A stretch of 35,797 bases of DNA from Candidatus Rokuibacteriota bacterium (lineage in GTDB: Bacteria; Methylomirabilota; Methylomirabilia; Rokubacteriales; CSP1-6): the NCBI GenBank assembly GCA_003220615.1, contig QHTB01000049.1:1-35797 (forward strand). Direction: 5' to 3'. Below are positions 29,807-35,797 of the stretch, one piece after another. Each line of letters opens with the position of its first letter. The first letter of the stretch is position 1. Both the position numbers and the translations under genes were made by a program. Below the pieces are notes generated by a model. The model saw nothing but the letters and a program-made list of their open reading frames with translations. It did no database searches and had not been told where the DNA came from.

Positions 29807-30505
29807 TTACAGCTGAGTTCCCTTGGCTGGGCCGCGAAACTTCTTCGGGACCGCGTCCAGCGAATCCGTCAGGTGGATGTCGCCCCGCTCGTCGATCCAG
29901 CGATACAGCGAGGTCGGGCGACGGGACGGCGGATCACTCGGGGTCAGTGACGAGGCCGGCGGACCCGGCGGAGGGTTCGGAATCCAGACCCACGTGTACG
30001 GCGTCGTGGTCCCGTCGCCCCGGAGCACGTACCGCCCGTTCGGGTATTCGACGACGTTCGGCACCGGCGCGACCGAGATCGTGCTTCGCGACGGCGGGGC
30101 GTAGCTCACCGGCGGATCGTAGTACGCCGGCGGGGCGTACGCCGGCGGCGCGTAAGTCGGCGGCGCGTAATAGGACGGCGGGGCGTAATACGACGGATCG
30201 GGATACGTCGGCGTCGAGTAGTACGTGGGCGGCGCGTAGTATGAAACGAACGGCGGCACGACGAAGCCGAAAGGCACGAAGGGCCGGAAGAAGTGATGCG
30301 GGAAGACGTGATGCTGGACGAACGGGCGCGCGACGAAGGGACGGTGCACGAACGGGTGCTGCACGAACGGATGTGATACGAACGGACGCGACACGATGGG
30401 ACGTCCCACGATAGCGCGACCGCCGGCGACCGCGACGCTCGAAGCGAGCGCGAGATCGAGCGCCACGATCAGCGAGAGCCCGGCGGCGATTCGCGACAGC
30501 GTCAT
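29807..30505 (-). CDS. Exported repeat-rich protein with C-terminal DUF4124 domain
   Basis: ATG 30505 gives a 232-residue protein with a signal peptide (MTLSRIAAGLSLIVAL…SVAVAG); the open frame upstream is not protein-like. Next comes a run of PFV-x-x pentapeptides rich in His and Arg (SHPFVQHPFVHRPFV, then QHHVFPHHFFRPF), then a Tyr/Ala/Pro-rich tract of repeated YAPP units, and last a DUF4124 domain (LYRWIDERGDIHLTDSLDAVPKKF). DUF4124 is a short periplasmic domain of unknown role common in proteobacteria. The His/Phe and Tyr/Pro tracts are low-complexity, possibly metal- or wall-binding. It is divergent from the Tat binding-protein gene. Confidence 0.75.
   Translation of the reverse strand: MTLSRIAAGLSLIVALDLALASSVAVAGGRAIVGRPIVSRPFVSHPFVQHPFVHRPFVARPFVQHHVFPHHFFRPFVPFGFVVPPFVSYYAPPTYYSTPTYPDPSYYAPPSYYAPPTYAPPAYAPPAYYDPPVSYAPPSRSTISVAPVPNVVEYPNGRYVLRGDGTTTPYTWVWIPNPPPGPPASSLTPSDPPSRRPTSLYRWIDERGDIHLTDSLDAVPKKFRGPAKGTQL
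30093..30243 (-). repeat. Degenerate repeats coding for YAPP units
   Basis: The plus strand shows repeated GGCGGGGCGTA and GGCGGCGCGTA blocks; read on the minus strand they encode repeated YAPP, YYAPP and TYAPP units of the DUF4124 protein. Unit lengths vary, so this is an imprecise tandem array inside a gene. Confidence 0.7.
30318..30422 (-). repeat. Seven 15-bp tandem repeats coding for PFVxx pentapeptides
   Basis: Seven consecutive 15-nt units, most starting ACGAACGG on the plus strand, run from 30318 to 30422. On the minus strand they encode the PFV-x-x/PIV-x-x pentapeptides of the DUF4124 protein. All units keep frame, so unit gain or loss would change protein length without a frameshift. 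Confidence 0.8.
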
Positions 30506-30562
30506 GAGCCGAGTCTGCGCCGGCGCTCGACGGTCGTCAACTGGCTTGCTCCTCCATCGCCC

Positions 30563-30591
30563 TTGACAGACGTCGCGCCGCGTCGTACTTC
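30563..30591 (+). promoter_or_regulatory. Candidate promoter of the Tat binding-protein operon
   Basis: A perfect TTGACA at 30563-30568 lies in the short divergent gap. The best -10 after 17 nt is TACTTC (30586-30591), a poor match. Transcription from here would begin near 30597, just before the strong ribosome binding site at 30611-30618, which agrees with the chosen start at 30624. Confidence 0.3.
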
Positions 30592-30623
30592 GAGCCATGA
30601 CCGCGTCCGCGAAGGAGGTCCCA

Positions 30624-32300
30624 ATGCCCGCCGATCGTGGATCGAACCGACGTGAATTCATGAAAGCCGCCAGTTGGGGGAGCCTCGCCGTCACGGCGGG
30701 CATGGTCGCGACGGGGCGCACTCCGGCGTTCGCCGCTGCGCCCTCGAAGTACCCCGACTGGATCCCCGCCAGTCCCAAGCCGCCCAAGCGGGGCGGCACG
30801 CTCACACGGGCCTCGGCCTGGGATCCACCGGTGATCGATCCCCGGCTGACTCAATCCGTCGGTCTATATCAGTTCGCAGGCCTGACCAGCAACCGCCTCG
30901 TGCGGTACGCGTTCACCGACGAGGCGAGCGGCCCGGGCGACATGAGCCTCAAGGGCGATCTGGCCGAGTCGTGGGCGGCGAGCCCCGATCACCGCGTGTG
31001 GACGTTCAAGCTGCGCCAGGGCGTGAAGTGGCAGAACCTGCCGCCGCTCAACGGCCGCGAGCTCACCGCCGCCGACGTCAAGTACTGCTTCGAGCAGTAC
31101 GCGAAGGAAGGCGTGCAGGCGTTCACGTTTCAGGAAATCGAAGGGATGGAGACGCCGGACAAGCACACGCTGCGCGTCCATCTGAAGACGCCCAACACGC
31201 TGTTCCCGCAGAACGTCGCCGAGCCGGTCACCGTGATCTTTTCGCGTGAGGTGCTCGAAGAGGACGGCGATCTGAAGAAGCGCCTCATCGGGACCGGGCC
31301 CTACATCGTCAAGGAGCACACCCGCAAGGTCCGCGTGGTGCTGCAGCGCAACCCCGACTACTGGGACAAGGGCCGGCCGTACGTCGACGAGTACGTGATC
31401 CTGTCGACGCCGGACGCGGCGACTCGTCTGGCTGCGTTCCGCACCGGCCAGGCCGACTTCATCTGGGTGGCGAGCCCCTCGGAGGTCGAGACGATCATCA
31501 AGACCAACCCCGCCACCGTCGTGCAGGCGTACCACAACACGCTGGCGCCCTTCGGTCTGGCGCTGGCCCAGGACCGGGCGCCGTTCAACGACGTGCGGGT
31601 CCGGCGCGCCGTCTCGATGGCCATCGATCGACAGAAGATGGTCGACACCGTGTTCGAGGGCCACGGGATCCTCGGCTGGGGCGTGCCATACATCTACTAC
31701 CAGGACACCCCGCCCACGGCGAAGGATCTGGGGCCGTGGTGGCAATACCGTCCTGCCGACGCCAAGAAGCTGCTGGCCGAGGCGGGTCACCCGAACGGCT
31801 TCGAGACGACACTGTTCTATTACGAGTACTTCCCGCAGATGACGTCGGAAGTGCAGCTCGTGCAACACGACCTCAAGAGGAACCTCAACATCAACGTGAA
31901 GATCACCAAGCTCGACTACACGACCTATTACGGCCGCTACGTCGAGAGCAAGTGGGACGGGATGTCGTGGGGATTCCAGTCGGGCCACGCCGTCGGCCTC
32001 GACGAGCGGACCTACATGTACATGCACTCCCGATCGACCAAGAATTTCTTCCGCGTCAACGATCCCGTCATCGACGAGCTGACGACGAAGCTGCGGCGAA
32101 CGCCGGACAAGGCCGAGCAGCGGCTCATCGCCAAGAAGATCGTCGACCGCGAGTACGACCAGGTGCTCAGGATGTGGATGCCCTACGACAACGGGTTCCT
32201 GGTCTTCCAGCCGCACGCCCGAAACATGGCGGCGGTCGCGATGCGGCGGACCGACGGCTACGGCTCGCCGTCGCTGGCCCGGGCCTGGATGGAGAAGTAG
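30624..32300 (+). CDS. ABC transporter solute-binding protein, family 5, Tat-exported
   Basis: ATG 30624 follows GAAGGAGGT at ideal spacing and is preferred to ATG 30597. The 558-residue product has a twin-arginine signal (SNRREFMKAAS, then a moderately hydrophobic stretch, cleavage likely after PAFA), so it is exported folded, unlike the Sec-type binding proteins elsewhere in the window. Family 5 marks include LAESWAASPDHRVWTFKLRQ, LTAADVKYCFEQY, LIGTGPYIVKEH and RRAVSMAIDRQKM. It is the first gene of an operon with two permeases, the first starting 19 nt downstream. The ligand is unknown; Tat export suggests folding before export but not necessarily a cofactor. Confidence 0.93.
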   Translation: MPADRGSNRREFMKAASWGSLAVTAGMVATGRTPAFAAAPSKYPDWIPASPKPPKRGGTLTRASAWDPPVIDPRLTQSVGLYQFAGLTSNRLVRYAFTDEASGPGDMSLKGDLAESWAASPDHRVWTFKLRQGVKWQNLPPLNGRELTAADVKYCFEQYAKEGVQAFTFQEIEGMETPDKHTLRVHLKTPNTLFPQNVAEPVTVIFSREVLEEDGDLKKRLIGTGPYIVKEHTRKVRVVLQRNPDYWDKGRPYVDEYVILSTPDAATRLAAFRTGQADFIWVASPSEVETIIKTNPATVVQAYHNTLAPFGLALAQDRAPFNDVRVRRAVSMAIDRQKMVDTVFEGHGILGWGVPYIYYQDTPPTAKDLGPWWQYRPADAKKLLAEAGHPNGFETTLFYYEYFPQMTSEVQLVQHDLKRNLNINVKITKLDYTTYYGRYVESKWDGMSWGFQSGHAVGLDERTYMYMHSRSTKNFFRVNDPVIDELTTKLRRTPDKAEQRLIAKKIVDREYDQVLRMWMPYDNGFLVFQPHARNMAAVAMRRTDGYGSPSLARAWMEK

Positions 32301-32319
32301 CGGAGCGCGCGGGCCGGCC

Positions 32320-33270
32320 ATGTACAAGTACGTCCTCCGGCGGCTTCTGCTGGCCGTCCCCGTGCTGTTGCTCTCGTCGCTGATCGTGTTCGGGCTGATG
32401 CGGGTCATGCCGGGCGACGCGCTGACCGCCCTGATGGCGGAGTCCGGCAACGTGGGCGAGAAAGAGCTGGCCAAGCTGCGGCGCGACCTCCAGCTCGACC
32501 GGCCGTACGTCGAGCAGTACGCGCTCTGGCTGTGGCAGATGGTGAGCTTCCGTCCCGGCGACTCGATCTTCACCGGCGAGCCCATCGCCACGAGCTTGAA
32601 GAAGTCCATCCCGGTGACGCTCGAGCTCGCCACGCTCGCGCTCATCCTCGGTCTGGTCATCGCGGTCCCGATCGGGATCCTCTCGGCCACCCGGCAGAAC
32701 ACGCCGGCGGACTACGCGGGACGCGTGGTCGCGGTCTCCGGGCTCTCCTTGCCCGACTTCTGGCTCGGCACGCTCGTCATCACGTTCGCCGCCATCTGGT
32801 TCCGCTGGATCCCGTCCATCGGCTACGTCAGCTTCTGGGAGTCGCCGACGCGAAACCTGCAGCAGTTCCTGCTGCCGGCCGCCGTGCTCGGCTTCCGCCT
32901 GTCGGCGGCCACCATGCGCATGACGCGCTCGACCGTCCTCGAAGTGCTCCGCGAGGACTACGTGCGCACGGCCCGGGCCAAGGGCCTCGAAGGCCGCATC
33001 GTCGTCTACAAGCACGCGCTCAAAAACGCGCTCATTCCCGTGGTCACGATCGTGGGTGGCCAGCTGGGAACGCTTCTGGCCGGAACGGTGATCGTGGAGA
33101 CGATCTTCGCGCTGCCCGGGATGGGCCGCCTGACCGTGGAGGCGATTCTGTTCCGGGATTATCCCGTCGTGCAGACCAACGTCATGCTCGTGGCTGGCGC
33201 GCTGGTGAGCCTCAACCTCATGGTCGACCTCATGTACGCGTGGCTCGATCCGCGCATCCGGTACCACTGA
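32320..33270 (+). CDS. ABC transporter permease, DppB/OppB family
   Basis: This 316-residue permease begins MYKYVLRRLLLAVPVLLLSSLIVFGLMRVMPGD, the usual DppB N-terminal segment. About six hydrophobic segments follow. The EAA loop is VLEVLREDYVRTARAKGLEG, and the end LMYAWLDPRIRYH is standard for the family. It is 19 nt after the Tat binding-protein gene and 7 nt before the DppC-like gene. It forms a channel with that partner; no ATPase gene for the pair is seen in the window. Confidence 0.94.
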   Translation: MYKYVLRRLLLAVPVLLLSSLIVFGLMRVMPGDALTALMAESGNVGEKELAKLRRDLQLDRPYVEQYALWLWQMVSFRPGDSIFTGEPIATSLKKSIPVTLELATLALILGLVIAVPIGILSATRQNTPADYAGRVVAVSGLSLPDFWLGTLVITFAAIWFRWIPSIGYVSFWESPTRNLQQFLLPAAVLGFRLSAATMRMTRSTVLEVLREDYVRTARAKGLEGRIVVYKHALKNALIPVVTIVGGQLGTLLAGTVIVETIFALPGMGRLTVEAILFRDYPVVQTNVMLVAGALVSLNLMVDLMYAWLDPRIRYH

Positions 33271-33277
33271 GCCGCCC

Positions 33278-34177
33278 TTGGCCATCGCGCGCACCTCCAC
33301 GTTTGCCGGCGAGCCCGTCGCCGAGGGCCAGGGCTGGCTCGGTGAGCTCGTCACCGCGCTCAGGCGCAACCCGCTCGGCGTCGCGTCGGCCGGGATCATC
33401 GTGCTGCTGGCGCTCACGGCCACGTTTGCCGATGTCGTCGCGCCGTACGATCCGCTCGCTCCTCAGCCCGAGATTCGGTTGTCGGCGCCGAGCCGGGCCC
33501 ATCCCTTCGGCACGGACGACATCGGGCGCGACGTCCTGAGTCGCGTCATCTACGGCAGCCGCATCTCGCTATGGGTCGGGCTCCTCGCGGTCGGAATCGG
33601 CACGATCGTCGGCATGCTCATCGGTCTCGTCTCCGGCTACTGGGAGGGCCGGCTCGACATGATGCTCCAGCGGATCATGGACGCGATCCAGGCCATCCCC
33701 GGCTTGCTGCTGGCGCTCGCCATCGTGTCCGTCCTGCGCCCGAGCACGACCCACGCCATGATCGCGATCGCGATCGTGATCATTCCCGGGAACTCGCGGA
33801 TCGTGCGCGGGGCCGTGATGTCGGCCAAGCAGAACCGCTACGTCGAGGCGGCCCAGGCGATGGGCTGTCGCCATCTGCGGATCATCGTCCGCCACATCCT
33901 GCCCAACGTGACCGCGCCCATCCTGATCATCGCGTCGATCTGGTTCGGCAACGCGATCCTCATCGAAGCCTCGCTGAGCTTCCTCGGCGTCGGCACCCAG
34001 CCCCCCGAGCCGTCGTGGGGCCTCATGCTGAGCACGACCGGCCGCGCGTTCTTCGAGCAGGCGCCGTGGCTGGCGGTGTTCCCCGGCCTGGCGATCAGCC
34101 TGGCTGTCCTCGGGTTCAACCTCTTCGGCGATACCCTGCGCGACGCCTGGGACCCGAAGCTCCGCCGGTCAGGCTGA
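33278..34177 (+). CDS. ABC transporter permease, DppC/OppC family
   Basis: This 299-residue permease starts with TTG 33278, a rare start but the only fitting one for the normal N-terminus. It has the family motifs HPFGTDDIGRDVLSRVIYGSR and ASLSFLGVGTQPPEPSWG and the EAA loop KQNRYVEAAQAMGCRHLR. The loop after the first membrane segment is about 40 residues, the usual size, in contrast to the long one in the homologue at 4839-5996. A family 5 binding protein starts 14 nt downstream in the same direction. Confidence 0.93.
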   Translation: MAIARTSTFAGEPVAEGQGWLGELVTALRRNPLGVASAGIIVLLALTATFADVVAPYDPLAPQPEIRLSAPSRAHPFGTDDIGRDVLSRVIYGSRISLWVGLLAVGIGTIVGMLIGLVSGYWEGRLDMMLQRIMDAIQAIPGLLLALAIVSVLRPSTTHAMIAIAIVIIPGNSRIVRGAVMSAKQNRYVEAAQAMGCRHLRIIVRHILPNVTAPILIIASIWFGNAILIEASLSFLGVGTQPPEPSWGLMLSTTGRAFFEQAPWLAVFPGLAISLAVLGFNLFGDTLRDAWDPKLRRSG

Positions 34178-34191
34178 GCCCGGTCTCGTCG

Positions 34192-35670
34192 ATGGCGCGC
34201 CCCGTTGTCCTCGCCGTCGCCGTCGTTGTGCTCGTGGCTGGATTCGCCGCGTCTGTCGGCGCCGCTCCGGAAGGCGAGGTGACGTGGGCGGTCCACGTCT
34301 CGCTCGCGCCGGCGTGGTTCGACCCCGCGGAGACGCCGGCCGTCATCACGCCGTTCATGATGCTGTACGCGATGCACGACGCGCTCGTGAAGCCGATGCC
34401 CAGCAATCCGATGACGCCGAGCCTGGCCGAGTCGTGGAGCGTGTCGCGCGACGGCCTCGCCTACGACTTCGTCCTGCGCAAGGGCGTGAAGTTCCACAAC
34501 GGCGACCCGGTCACCGCCGAGGACGTGAAGTTCTCGCTCGAGCGCTACCGGGGCGGCGCTGCCTCGACGTTGAAGGCGCGCGTGGCCGGCGTCGAGGTGG
34601 TGGATCCGCAGCGCGTGCGCATCCGGCTCAAGCAGCCGTGGCCGGACTTCATGACGTTCTACGCGACACCGGCGACGGGCGCCGCGTGGATCGTCCCGAA
34701 ACGCTACATCGAGCGCGTCGGCGACGACGGCTTCAAGAAGGCGCCGGTGGGCGCCGGGCCCTATCGCTTCGTGTCGTTCAACCCGGGCGTCGAGCTGGTG
34801 CTGGAGGCGAACGAGAGCTACTGGCGCAAGACGCCCAGCGTGAAGCGGCTGGTCTTCCGCTCCGTGCCCGACGATACGACCCGCCTGGCCATGCTGAAGC
34901 GCGGCGAAGCGGACATCGCCTACTCGATCCGCGGCCCGCTCGCCGAGGAATTGCGGCGGACGCCCGGCCTCACGCTCAAGGCCACCTCGCCGACGTTCAC
35001 CGAGTGGATCAACTTCACCGAGCAATGGGATCCGAAATCGCCGTGGCACGACCGGCGCGTGCGGCTGGCCGCCAACCTCGCCATCGACCGCAAGGCCATC
35101 AACGACGCCGAGTATCTGGGCTTCGCCCGGATCAGCGCGAGCATCATTCCCCACGCCTTCGAGTTCTTCTGGCCGCCGCCCCTCTATCCCCACGATCCGG
35201 CCCAGGCCAGGAAGCTCCTGGCCGAGGCGGGCTATCCGCGCGGCTTCGACGCCGGTGAGCTGACCACCGACGCCGTGTACACGGGGACGGCGGAGATCGT
35301 CGTCAACAATCTCGTGGCGGTGGGCATTCGCGTGAAGCTCCGCCCGCTCGAGCGCGCCGCGTTCTACAAGGGCGATCAGGAAAAGAGCTTCAAGAAGCTC
35401 GTCCGGCCCGGCAGCGCCGCGGCCGGCAACGCCGCCACGCGCATCGAGGCGTTCGTCATCACCGGCGGCATCCGATCCTACGGCGGCTATCCGGACATCG
35501 ACGGGCTGTTCCGCGAGCAAGCGGTCGAGCTCGATCCGAAGAAGCGGATCCTCGAGCCCGCCTTCCTCAGCGGCCACGGGCCGCGCCTCGAGCAGTCGGC
35601 GCTCGGCCTCATCCCCGGCCACGCGTTCTCGTATCCGTACGAGGAGATCCGGCTCAAGCCGGGGCGGTAA
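34192..35670 (+). CDS. ABC transporter solute-binding protein, family 5, with internal C-terminal deletion
   Basis: The 492-residue product has a Sec signal peptide (MARPVVLAVAVVVLVAGFAASVGA) and family marks DALVKPMPSN, VKFHNGDPVTAEDVKFSL and WHDRRVRLAANLAIDRKAI. It is a close paralogue of the protein at 15628-17175. Compared with it, 19 residues (starting EAALHQIQ and ending RLAP) are missing between R452 and I453; the junction is after 35547 and the frame is kept. In family 5 proteins this part is a conserved helix and strand of the C-terminal lobe, so folding may be affected. Two stop codons in a row (TAATAA) end the gene. It follows the two permeases directly. Confidence 0.9.
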   Translation: MARPVVLAVAVVVLVAGFAASVGAAPEGEVTWAVHVSLAPAWFDPAETPAVITPFMMLYAMHDALVKPMPSNPMTPSLAESWSVSRDGLAYDFVLRKGVKFHNGDPVTAEDVKFSLERYRGGAASTLKARVAGVEVVDPQRVRIRLKQPWPDFMTFYATPATGAAWIVPKRYIERVGDDGFKKAPVGAGPYRFVSFNPGVELVLEANESYWRKTPSVKRLVFRSVPDDTTRLAMLKRGEADIAYSIRGPLAEELRRTPGLTLKATSPTFTEWINFTEQWDPKSPWHDRRVRLAANLAIDRKAINDAEYLGFARISASIIPHAFEFFWPPPLYPHDPAQARKLLAEAGYPRGFDAGELTTDAVYTGTAEIVVNNLVAVGIRVKLRPLERAAFYKGDQEKSFKKLVRPGSAAAGNAATRIEAFVITGGIRSYGGYPDIDGLFREQAVELDPKKRILEPAFLSGHGPRLEQSALGLIPGHAFSYPYEEIRLKPGR

Positions 35671-35715
35671 TAAGAAAGTCCGTACACGAGCGTGCCGGCC
35701 GCGAACGCGTAGACC

Positions 35716-35732
35716 GCGCGCGCAGCGCGCGC
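35716..35732. terminator. GC palindrome after the last operon gene
   Basis: GCGCGCGC-A-GCGCGCGC, about 45 nt after the last stop codon. Each arm is self-complementary and the two arms pair with each other. No T-tract follows, so it could slow transcription or protect the mRNA end rather than act as an intrinsic terminator. No gene can be supported in 35671-35797. Confidence 0.25.
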
Positions 35733-35797
35733 CTGCGCCACACTCGACGATCGGCGCGCGCTGAACGCCCGTCCGAAATTGAGTCGACCGCCGGGCT

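Noticed and set aside
30318..30422. CRISPR-like array
   Set aside because: The 15-bp units are contiguous, without spacers, and encode protein repeats in frame.
30506..30805. N-terminal extension of the DUF4124 frame by 100 codons
   Set aside because: The extension runs over the opposite Tat binding-protein start and hides a perfect signal peptide at ATG 30505.
35546..35556. GGATCC overlapping CTCGAG at the deletion junction, resembling cloning sites
   Set aside because: GC-rich coding sequence gives such hexamers by chance; no vector sequence adjoins it.
35487..35741. Minus-strand 84-codon frame starting MAQARAARAVYAFAAG at the window end
   Set aside because: It overlaps the last binding-protein gene by 184 nt, has no ribosome binding site that I can see, and only its first part looks hydrophobic by chance.

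Overview
The window is GC-rich, gene-dense bacterial DNA with an 'environmental heterotroph' gene set: ABC importers of several families, form II CoxL-like molybdenum hydroxylases, a class III CoA-transferase, an LLM flavin oxidoreductase, a mandelate racemase-type enolase, an MBL-fold hydrolase, a Uma2 nuclease and a DUF4124 protein. This mix, with GTG/TTG starts and 4-nt start/stop overlaps, resembles uncultured soil lineages such as Candidatus Rokubacteria (Methylomirabilota). That placement is an inference from gene content; no rRNA or marker gene is present. I see no tRNA, mobile element, CRISPR array or transcription factor.

Layout. (1) 1-501: end of an amidohydrolase. (2) 564-1510, minus: a HmuY-like protein and a small Cys-rich membrane protein. 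(3) 1777-8058, plus: a complete five-gene peptide/opine-type ABC importer. (4) 8167-11129, minus: tandem EthD-like protein, mandelate racemase-type enolase and MFS transporter, probably one transcript. (5) 11201-13256, plus: MBL hydrolase and LLM oxidoreductase. (6) 13260-17175, minus: a family 5 solute-binding protein followed 7 nt later by a solitary molybdenum hydroxylase large subunit. (7) 17300-17863, plus: Uma2 nuclease. (8) 17874-21223, minus: AhpD-like protein, FKBP, CoA-transferase and MetE-like protein, every junction overlapping. (9) 21378-29790, plus: a branched-chain-type solute-binding protein abutting a second solitary molybdenum hydroxylase, a three-gene Fe3+/AfuA-type ABC importer, and two unknown exported or membrane proteins. 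(10) 29807-30505, minus: a repeat-rich DUF4124 protein. (11) 30624-35670, plus: a Tat-exported solute-binding protein, two permeases and a second solute-binding protein, with no ATPase before the window ends.

How it may work together. Five solute-binding proteins feed at least three transporters. Two of them, from unrelated families, are each cotranscribed with a molybdenum hydroxylase that lacks neighbouring FeS and FAD subunits. With the CoA-transferase, LLM oxidoreductase, MetE-like protein and hydrolases this suggests uptake and oxidative breakdown of unidentified small organic molecules. The most unusual points are the repeated binding-protein/solitary-hydroxylase pairing, a 19-residue in-frame deletion in the last binding protein, a Glu-to-Pro change at a presumed zinc-ligand position in the MetE-like protein, a 20-bp duplication of a translation start, and a 15-bp tandem repeat coding for a His/Phe-rich exported protein.
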